A DNA stretch of 8,630 nucleotides, taken from contig JAITIJ010000005.1 in assembly GCA_031279495.1 (NCBI GenBank), positions 1 through 8,630 on the forward strand, read 5' to 3'. The notes beneath the pieces are model-generated. The model did no database searches and was not told where the DNA came from. It was given only the letters and a program-made list of their open reading frames with translations. Position 1 is the stretch's first letter; every line of letters begins with the position of its first letter. Origin of the DNA: Holosporales bacterium. Its GTDB lineage: Bacteria > Pseudomonadota > Alphaproteobacteria > UBA3830 > JAIRMZ01. Of this stretch, positions 1 through 5,671 are shown piece by piece. Made by a program: the position numbers and the translations under genes.

Positions 1-1
1 T

Positions 2-73
2 CTATATGCAGCTGCTCGTCGTAAAAATGCCCGTAAAAACGCTAAACAAAAACACAAACTTGAAAAGCCTTAA
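2..73 (+). CDS. C-terminal tail of an unidentified basic protein (5' end outside window)
   Basis: Only the last 23 codons are inside the window, ending in TAA at 71-73. They read LYAAARRKNARKNAKQKHK followed by LEKP. The tail is strongly basic and alanine-rich, as in the disordered nucleic-acid-binding extensions of ribosomal proteins, RNA helicases or translation factors. This is too little to name a family. The alternative is a chance open frame at the window edge, but this composition followed directly by a non-coding stretch suggests a true gene end. The gene runs toward the minus-strand ctpA group, so the two converge in the region 74-471. Confidence 0.5.
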   Translation, partial: LYAAARRKNARKNAKQKHKLEKP

Positions 74-109
74 CTATTGTTTGAGTGAAGTCTTTTCTTT
101 CTTTAAAGC

Positions 110-143
110 GTTTTAGAATATAGTTTCTTATTTAGTCTAAAAC
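110..143. repeat. 8-bp inverted repeat, possible weak terminator
   Basis: GTTTTAGA at 110-117 is the exact reverse complement of TCTAAAAC at 136-143, with an 18-base AT-rich spacer. It sits 37 bases after the end of the partial plus-strand gene and overlaps the 3' end of the possible minus-strand small ORF, which is where a shared terminator for converging genes would lie. The stem is AT-rich, the loop is long, and no T-run follows on either strand, so termination is only a possibility. Confidence 0.25.
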
Positions 144-326
144 ATTGCTCGTTCTCGAACGGGAATCGACAATCAATTGAAGAGAACAAGCTTTCGGAAG
201 CCTACAGATTGTTCTTGCTGAAAAAGCTGTGCCATACGCAACTCCCAAAACGCTTCCAACAAGGCAAGATAACGCCCAGAAAATCCCTCTCCGGTGCTTC
301 CTAAAAAAATCCCAAAATATACGCAT
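132..326 (-). CDS. possible small membrane protein, 64 aa
   Basis: I do not recognise a family. The ATG at 326-324 is preceded by AGAAGG with an 8-base gap (335-340), a good ribosome binding site. The product begins with a basic, aromatic N-terminus (MRIFWDFFRKHRRG), followed by one hydrophobic segment at about residues 15-35 (IFWALSCLVGSVLGVAYGTAF). It ends in a polar tail of about 28 residues. This is the topology of a small single-pass inner-membrane protein. It lies downstream of ctpA on the same strand and could be at the end of that transcript. A 72-codon frame (391-173) overlaps it in a different phase, so at most one of the two is likely to be real. With no homology evidence, confidence stays low. 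Confidence 0.33.
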   Translation of the reverse strand: MRIFWDFFRKHRRGIFWALSCLVGSVLGVAYGTAFSARTICRLPKACSLQLIVDSRSRTSNVLD

Positions 327-391
327 TTATCGAACCTTCTGCAAAATCGTAAAAGAGAGAACATAAAATGAAAAAGAGGTGATGCACGCAA

Positions 392-439
392 TCAAAAAAC
401 GGCAGATAACAAGACCTTGATGGATGAGGCACACCCCAT
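392..439 (-). other. 15-codon ORF with strong RBS, start codon held in a hairpin loop
   Basis: Just 32 bases after the ctpA stop, GAGGAGG (446-452 on the complement) lies 6 bases ahead of ATG (439-437). This is the best Shine-Dalgarno and start combination in the left half of the window. The frame reads MGCASSIKVLLSAVF and stops at TGA (394-392). The same phase then stays open for 72 more codons to 173. It may be a leader peptide, a gene broken by a nonsense codon, or a chance match. The RBS is one arm of a hairpin (423-452), described separately. Confidence 0.22.
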
Positions 440-452
440 TCGCTGCCTCCTC
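423..452 (-). promoter_or_regulatory. hairpin that would sequester an RBS and start codon
   Basis: On the minus strand, GAGGAGGCA (452-444) pairs with TGCCTCATC (431-423): 8 of 9 positions match, with one G-A mismatch at 450/425. The 12-base loop contains the ATG at 439-437. Paired this way, the ribosome binding site of the 15-codon ORF is masked. The alternative reading is a transcription terminator for envC-ctpA. However, no T-run follows directly; the nearest T6, at about 399-394, is some 24 bases further on. Confidence 0.3.
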
Positions 453-471
453 TAAGCAAAAAATATACACA

Positions 472-1929
472 TTACTGCTTCTGGACACCCCTCATAGTGG
501 AATGTGCCACAGAAAGTGCGCGGACAATTGAAAATGCTTCTATAAGTTGCAGATCCTTTTCCAGACGTTCTTTCACGCTCATTTTGCGCTCCTCTGCTGT
601 GTCTTTGCCAGCATCTTTTTCTGTTTCCTTGTCGCCATCTTCCCCTTCCTTCTTTCCTTTTTCATCTTTCTTTTCGTCCTTTTCTTTCACTTTGTTGCTT
701 TTCTGTGCTGTTTTCTCAATAATCTCGAGTTTTTCTTTCTCTGATTTGTCTGCTGGCTTGTTAGCGGCAGAAGCATCAAGTGCGTTGGGGATGTCCTTCT
801 CACGCACGATGAAAGTATCCTCTATCATTTTTACTTCTGCTAAAGGAACCACAACATCGGGCATGATGCCGTACGCTTGAATACAGCGTCCTGAAGGAGT
901 GTGATGTCGCGCAACTGTCATTTTAATTCCCCCCTCAGGAGAGAGAAGAACGACTTTCTGGACCGAACCTTTTCCAAAGGTTTGCGTTCCTACAATCACC
1001 GCTCGGTGATGATACTGCAAGGCACCCGCAACAATTTCTGGCGCAGAAGCCGTACCACTATTGACGAGAACGACAATGGGGAGACCACGCAAAAGATCTC
1101 CTTTTTTAGCGCTAAAGGTCTCGTTCATAGAGGCCTTTCGTCCACGGACGGAAACAATTTCTCCTCCATCCATGAAAAGATCCGAAACGCCTATGGCTTC
1201 TTCCAAAAGTCCACCGGGATTATTGCGCAAATCCAGGACAATCCCCTTAAGGGTTTTCTCTTTTTGTAGCGTTTCAATAGCTGTCTTTAATTCGCTTGTT
1301 GTGTTTTTATCAAAGACGGAAATACGAATATATCCAATACCTTCATGGAATTCAAAGCGAACAGGGTGGACAAGAACAATGGCGCGTGTAATCGTGACCT
1401 CAAACAGATCCTTGCCGGGCCGCTTGATCTTTAATCGTACTTTTGAACCTGGTGCTCCACGTAGTTTAGCAACAATTTCTTCCGAGCTTACTCCTTGAGC
1501 AAAAGCGCCATCAATATGGGTAATAAGATCACCAGCTTTCAGGCCAGCATGATACGCAGGTGTCCCATCAATAGGGGAAATAATGCGCACAAGGCCGTTA
1601 TCCATCATGACTTCTATACCTAATCCACCATATGTTCCTTCTGTATGCACTTTCAACACCTCAAGAGCTTTTTTGTTGAGGTAACACGAGTGGGGATCCA
1701 AAGCGCTTAATGCGCCGCTTAGGGCGTTCTCAACAAGCTCATCATCATCAACAGGGCGTACGTAATATTCTTTGATATGCTTTAAGATCACATTAAACAG
1801 ACAGTAAGGCTGTGCGTCCTTAGGGACAGATTTTTTTATTTCTTCTGGTATGGGAAGCTTTGCCTTAGAGGAGGAAAGAAGAACTCCCCCTATCATCAAA
1901 GCAAACACGACCTTGAGACCCGTTCTCAT
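472..1929 (-). CDS. ctpA: CtpA-type carboxyl-terminal processing protease (peptidase S41, PDZ)
   Basis: This is a periplasmic Ser/Lys-dyad protease of the CtpA/Prc family; such enzymes degrade or trim envelope proteins, including peptidoglycan hydrolases and their regulators. The product is 485 residues from the ATG at 1929-1927, preferred because GAGGG lies 7 bases upstream. The GTG six bases earlier (1935) sits too close to that RBS. The protein starts with a signal peptide (MRTGLKVVFALMIGGVLLSSSKA). A PDZ domain follows at about residues 95-173 (GTYGGLGIEV, HAGLKAGDLI). The catalytic domain contains LDLRNNPGG, Ser295 in SGTASAPEI and Lys320 in FGKGSVQ; the dyad spacing of 25 is typical. 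PSGRCIQAYGIMPD marks the domain end. A Lys/Glu/Asp-rich stretch of about 65 residues then precedes a conserved-looking C-terminal helix (RLEKDLQLIEAFSIVRAL). The gene lies 16 bases after the envC-like stop codon, so the two are probably co-transcribed. Confidence 0.96.
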   Translation of the reverse strand: MRTGLKVVFALMIGGVLLSSSKAKLPIPEEIKKSVPKDAQPYCLFNVILKHIKEYYVRPVDDDELVENALSGALSALDPHSCYLNKKALEVLKVHTEGTYGGLGIEVMMDNGLVRIISPIDGTPAYHAGLKAGDLITHIDGAFAQGVSSEEIVAKLRGAPGSKVRLKIKRPGKDLFEVTITRAIVLVHPVRFEFHEGIGYIRISVFDKNTTSELKTAIETLQKEKTLKGIVLDLRNNPGGLLEEAIGVSDLFMDGGEIVSVRGRKASMNETFSAKKGDLLRGLPIVVLVNSGTASAPEIVAGALQYHHRAVIVGTQTFGKGSVQKVVLLSPEGGIKMTVARHHTPSGRCIQAYGIMPDVVVPLAEVKMIEDTFIVREKDIPNALDASAANKPADKSEKEKLEIIEKTAQKSNKVKEKDEKKDEKGKKEGEDGDKETEKDAGKDTAEERKMSVKERLEKDLQLIEAFSIVRALSVAHSTMRGVQKQ

Positions 1930-1945
1930 ACGCACACCCTCGATG

Positions 1946-3097
1946 TTATCTTTTTAGTAAAATGCTCTTTGGGTCAATAGGATTTCCATCTTTGCGTAAT
2001 TCAAAGATAAGGAACGATGAAGTCTTCTGTGCCATATGCCCTAAGTATCCTCCTTGCGGAATCTCATCTCCCAAATCCACCTTCACTGCGGCAAGGCCTG
2101 CCACAAGACTATGAAACTTACTCCCATGGTCGAGGATAACGATCTTGCCATATCTTTTAAAGGGGCCTGCAAAAACAACACGCCCAGGAGCAGAAGCAAC
2201 AACGCGTGCTCCGGGAGGTGTTTTTACCAAGATGCCCTTGCAAGGCTCTTTTGTATTCGGGATCGGCTTACCGAAAGTGGCGTGGATTTTACCTTCTACC
2301 GGCAATTGAAAAGAAAATTCCTTTTTCTGCTTCTGCACCTCTTTTTTTAAAACTTTCGAGATCTCAGCATCCAATTCTATGACGAGCTCGTCCATAGATC
2401 GTGCTTGCTCTGCCAAATATTCTATTTTGTTTTCTAAAACTCGTTTGAGAGCTGTTGGAAGGGACGTAACATGCTGGTTTAAAATTGACTCTAGTTCTTG
2501 TCGTTTTTTCAGGAGGGAAAGCGATTTTCCATCCAAGATATCCGCAACTTGCTTGCCGATATGCTGTGTCTCTTGCAATCTTTTTTGCTGTTGTTGTAAT
2601 TCTCTTGCCTTTTTCTCTAGAGTAGGAACGAGATGGCGTAATAAAATAGCTTGTTGAACGGGACGCTCCGGATGCGGGGATGAAAGCGCTAGCGTTACGG
2701 GTGTATGTTGAGAAAATGTCACAAGCCCCGTTAAGATGCGGCTAATTGTGCGCTGGCAAATATGCAAAGATGCCTGTAGTTTCTCCTTTTCCGTTTGCAA
2801 GGAGGCTAAGATGTTTTCCAATGTGGGGTGATCTTGCGCAGAGAAGGTGTTTTCGGCTTGCGTCATCTCTGCCCTTATAGGAGCTAATTGTGTCGCTTCC
2901 AAGGCAAGGAAACCGCATGTAATGCTTGCTATTAGGGGCCGCCTACGCCCTTTAATGTTGCCATGGGCGGAACAAAAAGTAATATCGTTGGTTCTCTTTG
3001 GTCTTTTGTGAAAGATATCCTCTTCTGAAAAACGGGGCCTTTTCCTGCTATCCTGAAATATACGAATAAAGAGGAACTCTACGTTTTTCCGAAGCAC
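1946..3097 (-). CDS. envC: EnvC-like murein hydrolase activator (coiled coil plus degenerate LytM/M23 domain)
   Basis: EnvC-type proteins are periplasmic non-enzymatic activators of septal N-acetylmuramyl-L-alanine amidases. The 383-residue frame has a hydrophobic segment after RRR (about residues 54-66) that looks like a signal peptide core, then Gln/Lys/Glu-rich coiled coil to about 260. The LytM (M23) fold spans about 264-382 (LPVEGKIHATFGKP, GARVVASAPGRVVFAG, IVILDHG, FELRKDGNPIDP). The zinc-ligand motifs of active M23 peptidases are missing: CKGILV replaces the HxxxD site and LIFE replaces HxH, so catalysis is not expected, as in E. coli EnvC. The start is uncertain. The GTG at 3097 has no RBS and gives about 50 charged residues ahead of the signal core, and no other standard in-frame start precedes that core. 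An alternative is a start shifted by a sequencing or real frameshift from the ATG at 2964-2962. Confidence 0.88.
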   Translation of the reverse strand: MLRKNVEFLFIRIFQDSRKRPRFSEEDIFHKRPKRTNDITFCSAHGNIKGRRRPLIASITCGFLALEATQLAPIRAEMTQAENTFSAQDHPTLENILASLQTEKEKLQASLHICQRTISRILTGLVTFSQHTPVTLALSSPHPERPVQQAILLRHLVPTLEKKARELQQQQKRLQETQHIGKQVADILDGKSLSLLKKRQELESILNQHVTSLPTALKRVLENKIEYLAEQARSMDELVIELDAEISKVLKKEVQKQKKEFSFQLPVEGKIHATFGKPIPNTKEPCKGILVKTPPGARVVASAPGRVVFAGPFKRYGKIVILDHGSKFHSLVAGLAAVKVDLGDEIPQGGYLGHMAQKTSSFLIFELRKDGNPIDPKSILLKR

Positions 3098-3118
3098 TTT
3101 AATTGCAACAAATATTAA

Positions 3119-3194
3119 TGGCTCCCCGGGCCGGACTCGAACCAGCGACCCAGTGGTTAACAGCCACTTGCTCTACCGACTGAGCTACCGGGGA
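3119..3194 (-). tRNA. tRNA-Asn (anticodon GTT)
   Basis: Read on the minus strand, the 76-base cloverleaf is complete. The acceptor arms TCCCCGG (3194-3188) and CCGGGGA (3129-3123) pair over 7 bp. The D-arm is GCTC/GAGC. The anticodon stem AGTGG/CCACT encloses the loop CTGTTAA with anticodon GTT (complement of 3159-3161). The T-arm carries TTCGAGT, the discriminator base is G, and CCA is encoded at 3121-3119. It lies 37 bases after the rarA stop and 21 bases before the annotated envC start, all on the same strand. The tRNA may therefore be processed out of a longer transcript, or may mark the start of the envC unit. Confidence 0.97.
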
Positions 3195-3210
3195 CCACGC
3201 GATCCCTTCT

Positions 3211-3230
3211 AACAGAATACGCCGTCTGTT
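3211..3230 (-). repeat. 6-bp inverted repeat between rarA and tRNA-Asn
   Basis: AACAGA (3211-3216) and TCTGTT (3225-3230) are exact reverse complements with an 8-base loop, placed immediately after the rarA stop codon. Position suggests a 3'-end hairpin of rarA, but no T-run follows, so it could equally be an RNA-processing signal ahead of the tRNA or chance. Confidence 0.25.
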
Positions 3231-3231
3231 G

Positions 3232-4572
3232 CTAGTCTTTCGTGTTAGTAGCTTTCGCACGATGTTCTTGCACGAGACGTTCCCAATATAAAAGGCGTTT
3301 TTTGATTTCGCGTTCGAATCCTCGTTCTATAGGATGATATAAGGTGCGTGGTTCTAGCTCTTCCGGCAGAAAGTTCTGTCCAGCAATTCCTTCTGGAGTA
3401 TCCGGATCATAGATATAGCCAGCACTGTACCCATGCTCTTTCATAAGGCGTGTAGGTGCATTAAGTGCAGATTTTGGAGGCATCAGCGAGGGCGACTCTT
3501 GCGCCCATTTTCGAGCTGCTTTGAAAGCTTTGTAAACCGAAACGGATTTTGGCGCAGTTGCTAAGTAAACAACGAGCTGTGCAATGACAAGATCTCCCTC
3601 AGGACTGCCCAGGAATCGGTAACTTTCCACTGCAGAGATAGCTTGTGATAAAGCCTGCGGATCTGCAAGCCCTACATCTTCTGAAGCGAAGCGCACAAGA
3701 CGGCGCAGAATGTAGAGAGGATCTTCTCCACCCTCTAGCATACGCGCCATCCAGTACAAAGCAGCATTAACATCAGAGCCGCGCAGGGATTTATGCAAAA
3801 CACTGATGAGATTGTAGTGCTCGTCACGAGATTTATCATAAAGAGCTGCTCGCTTGCGCACGACTTTCAGCAGCTTCTCAGGGGTTAGTTGTTCCTTGAG
3901 GTGTAGCGCGAACAGATCCTCTGCGCGATTAAGCAGATAACGCCCATCTCCATCTGCTAAATGACAAAGCACTGTGCGTGCTTCTGCCGTAAGAGGAAGC
4001 GTGCCCTGCATAAGGGCTTCAGCGCGACGCAAGAGAAACTCAAGAGCCTCTGGATCCAAACGATTGAAAGTGACAACTTTGCAACGCGATAGAAGAGCGG
4101 CGTTAAGCTCAAAAGACGGATTTTCTGTCGTTGTCCCAATCAAGGTGACAACTCCAGATTCAAGATGAGGCAAGAAAATGTCCTGTTGTGCGCGGTTTAA
4201 CCGATGGATCTCATCGACGAGAAGAACAGTCCGAACGCCCATCTGCAGACGACGTTCTGCTAGGTCAAAATACTCTTTAAACTGAGCAACACCATGAAAA
4301 ACAGCAGAAGCCTCTTCGAAAAAAGCGCCACTTTTCCCAGCAAGAATTTTCGCAAGCGATGTTTTTCCGCAACCAGGAGGTCCCCAGAAAATAAGCGATG
4401 GCAGGGGGACCTGAGTCGCCAAGTGCTCTACAGAGCCAATACCCTCAAAAAGAAGTGCCTGGCCAATGAGTTCTGAAAATTCCTGCGGGCGCAATCGATC
4501 CGCCAGTGGCCGTCCTTCCTGCAATTTTTTCGTTTTTTTTGTGGTAGGGCGAAAGTCAAACAGAGTATCCAT
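3232..4572 (-). CDS. rarA: replication-associated recombination protein A (RarA/MgsA, AAA+ ATPase)
   Basis: RarA is a cytoplasmic clamp-loader-like AAA+ ATPase of the MgsA/WRNIP1 family that acts at stalled replication forks. The 446-residue product matches the usual family length. RPLADRLRPQEFSELIGQ at the N-terminus is the family opening. Walker A is GPPGCGKT at 64-71, Walker B is LLVDEIH at 117-123, sensor 1 is TTTENPSF at 147-154 and the arginine finger is Arg163 in LLSRC. The C-terminal tetramerisation region is recognisable at ALYWMARMLEGGEDP, RRLVRFASEDVGLADP and the HPIERGFE end. The start is ATG at 4572-4570; its RBS is weak (GAAG, too close to the ATG). The gene is divergent from the His-rich gene across 158 bases and ends 37 bases before the tRNA. 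Confidence 0.97.
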   Translation of the reverse strand: MDTLFDFRPTTKKTKKLQEGRPLADRLRPQEFSELIGQALLFEGIGSVEHLATQVPLPSLIFWGPPGCGKTSLAKILAGKSGAFFEEASAVFHGVAQFKEYFDLAERRLQMGVRTVLLVDEIHRLNRAQQDIFLPHLESGVVTLIGTTTENPSFELNAALLSRCKVVTFNRLDPEALEFLLRRAEALMQGTLPLTAEARTVLCHLADGDGRYLLNRAEDLFALHLKEQLTPEKLLKVVRKRAALYDKSRDEHYNLISVLHKSLRGSDVNAALYWMARMLEGGEDPLYILRRLVRFASEDVGLADPQALSQAISAVESYRFLGSPEGDLVIAQLVVYLATAPKSVSVYKAFKAARKWAQESPSLMPPKSALNAPTRLMKEHGYSAGYIYDPDTPEGIAGQNFLPEELEPRTLYHPIERGFEREIKKRLLYWERLVQEHRAKATNTKD

Positions 4573-4690
4573 ACTTCAGCTTAAATGGGGCCTGCAATAT
4601 CTTCAAGCGCGATTAATACGACCATTGCGATTAGCTTTTTGATAAAAACAAAGATTCATCACGTTATTAATGTTTCTTTTACAAAAATTA
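4573..4690. other. AT-rich divergent intergenic region
   Basis: The 158 bases between rarA (minus) and the His-rich gene (plus) must hold both promoters. On the plus side an extended -10 element is clear at 4691-4699. For rarA I found no convincing -35/-10 pair; the AT-rich stretch at about 4640-4690 (TTTTTGATAAAAAC, TTATTAATG) is the likely location. Confidence 0.4.
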
Positions 4691-4699
4691 TGCTATATA
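4691..4699 (+). promoter_or_regulatory. extended -10 promoter of the His-rich gene
   Basis: TGCTATATA fits an extended -10 box (TG, one base, then TATATA at 4694-4699, 5 of 6 matches to TATAAT). No good -35 hexamer sits 17 bases upstream, which extended -10 promoters can tolerate. TTTACA at 4678-4683 resembles a -35 but is only 10 bases away from the hexamer. Transcription would start near 4706, giving a leader of about 25 bases. Confidence 0.45.
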
Positions 4700-4716
4700 T
4701 ACGACATAGTAAATAT

Positions 4717-4723
4717 AGAGGGA
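4717..4723 (+). promoter_or_regulatory. ribosome binding site of the His-rich gene
   Basis: AGAGGGA lies 7 bases before the ATG at 4731 and fixes that start, which also opens directly into a signal peptide. Confidence 0.6.
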
Positions 4724-4730
4724 TAAACGA

Positions 4731-5648
4731 ATGACTTATTTTCCTAGAATGATGTCGTACACTGCGGTACTCGTAGCGTACGTCGCCGGAATTCATGTTG
4801 CTGGGGCTATGCAACAGCCAGGTGGAGGTCCGGCTGCACGACCTGCGCAAAGTGGAGGTTCAGCCTCACGAGCGCTCGCGCCACAGCACGCAACGCCTCA
4901 GGCTGTACGAGCGCCTGCACCACCACCTGGGCAATTGCACAGAAGCGCGTCTCAGCCAGTTTTGGCACCACATGTAGCACCTGCATCGCATGCGCCTACA
5001 CCACAGGCAGTGCATAGTGGAGGTGCTTCACACCCCGCACATGAACATGCTGTGCTGGAGAATCATCATGCTGCACAGGTGATTCATCATAATACGCAAG
5101 AGCAACATCATAATACGCGGGCGAATCATCATGATGCACGGGCGAATCATCATGCTGTGCTGGCGAATCATCATACTGTGCTAACGCGGAGAGCTCCTAA
5201 CGTGGGGACACGCCATCATCATGATGCGCTGGCGAATCATCATCGGCATCGTGCGAATGAACATCGGCATCATGCGAATGAACATCGGCATCATGCGAAC
5301 GAACATCGCGCTATGGGGCAACATCACAACGCTATGGGGCAATATCACAGGGCTAATGCTGACCATCATCGTCATATGCTTAACGGAAACCATGACCATG
5401 CCCGCCGTACGCATAACTTGGGTGTGAAGCATCACGCGCTGGCGAACCAACACCATAAGAATGCCCAAGAGCACCATAGAAAAGCACAACGCTCTCATGG
5501 TAGAGCACAGAAGCATGCAGATAGAGCACATCAGAGCCACCCACACTTTAATTCAAAGGAACACACGAATCGTGGCCAGGCAAGTGGACAACATCGTAGT
5601 AAATCTCGTTCAAGAAGAAGTTCTCATCGTACCGCCCATCACCGCTAA
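4731..5648 (+). CDS. secreted histidine-rich heptad-repeat protein of unknown function
   Basis: I recognise no family. The 305-residue product begins with a signal peptide (basic start, then TAVLVAYVAGIHVAGA, with likely cleavage after Ala26). An Ala/Pro/Gln/Gly-rich segment follows to about residue 100, then a His/Asn/Ala/Arg-rich region. By my count it has about 59 His (19%) and no Cys, with very few acidic or large hydrophobic residues after the signal. His recurs in seven-residue units: ENHHAAQ through ANHHTVL (110-151), RHHHDAL through ADHHRHM (161-216), and ALANQHH through DRAHQSH (236-270). The last 20 residues are Ser/Arg-rich (SKSRSRR). The clear RBS, the promoter, the signal peptide and the codon-phased 21-base repeats support a real gene. 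Binding of divalent metal (Ni, Zn or Cu) in the periplasm or outside the cell is an inference from composition. Binding to nucleic acid or anionic polymer through the basic tail is an alternative. Confidence 0.8.
   Translation: MTYFPRMMSYTAVLVAYVAGIHVAGAMQQPGGGPAARPAQSGGSASRALAPQHATPQAVRAPAPPPGQLHRSASQPVLAPHVAPASHAPTPQAVHSGGASHPAHEHAVLENHHAAQVIHHNTQEQHHNTRANHHDARANHHAVLANHHTVLTRRAPNVGTRHHHDALANHHRHRANEHRHHANEHRHHANEHRAMGQHHNAMGQYHRANADHHRHMLNGNHDHARRTHNLGVKHHALANQHHKNAQEHHRKAQRSHGRAQKHADRAHQSHPHFNSKEHTNRGQASGQHRSKSRSRRSSHRTAHHR
5058..5183 (+). repeat. tandem 21-base repeat, six units (ANHHxxx)
   Basis: Six in-phase units encode ENHHAAQ, VIHHNTQ, EQHHNTR, ANHHDAR, ANHHAVL and ANHHTVL. The core GCGAATCATCAT is shared exactly by the last three units, while outer units have diverged, as expected from internal duplication followed by drift under selection for the His pair. 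Confidence 0.85.
5211..5378 (+). repeat. tandem 21-base repeat, eight units (ANEHRHH type)
   Basis: Eight in-phase units encode RHHHDAL, ANHHRHR, ANEHRHH twice, ANEHRAM, GQHHNAM, GQYHRAN and ADHHRHM. GCGAATGAACATCGGCATCA is repeated almost exactly in neighbouring units, pointing to recent duplication or slippage. The seven-residue period continues from the first block after a nine-residue break that carries TRRAPNVG. Confidence 0.8.
5436..5540 (+). repeat. degenerate heptad block, five units (xxAQxHH)
   Basis: Five seven-residue units (ALANQHH, KNAQEHH, RKAQRSH, GRAQKHA, DRAHQSH) keep the period and the His/Ala positions at protein level. The DNA copies have diverged, so this block looks older than the two upstream ones. 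Confidence 0.6.
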
Positions 5649-5671
5649 AACGGCTCTCCTAATCTTCTTCG

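Noticed and set aside
173..394. TGA read as tryptophan, joining the 15-codon and 72-codon frames
   Set aside because: TGG is used for Trp in rarA, and TGA ends the Wzy-like fragment at a sensible place, so the standard code is sufficient.
497..1498. Long plus-strand frames opposite ctpA (for example 497-880 and 1061-1498)
   Set aside because: They are antisense to a well-supported protease. The Ser/Phe-rich composition of 497-880 is the mirror of the Lys/Glu-rich linker, and none has a domain or RBS.
3119..3194. tRNA-Asn as an integration site of a genomic island
   Set aside because: No integrase and no second copy of the tRNA 3' end was seen in the window, and the neighbours are core genes.
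4678..4701. TTTACA plus TATATA as a standard -35/-10 promoter
   Set aside because: The spacing is only 10-12 bases, far below the 16-18 needed; the extended -10 reading is preferred.
5058..5378. Short regular repeats that might suggest a CRISPR array or DNA-level repeat element
   Set aside because: The period is exactly 21 bases with no unique spacers, the units are in codon phase within a gene with RBS and signal peptide, and they diverge mainly at codons that change non-His residues.
5181..5546. Minus-strand 121-codon Met/Val-rich frame and plus-strand alternative frame opposite or within the His-rich gene
   Set aside because: The 21-base repeat, a multiple of three, keeps all phases stop-free. 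The Met/Val-rich product is the complement of CAT-rich codons, with no RBS.
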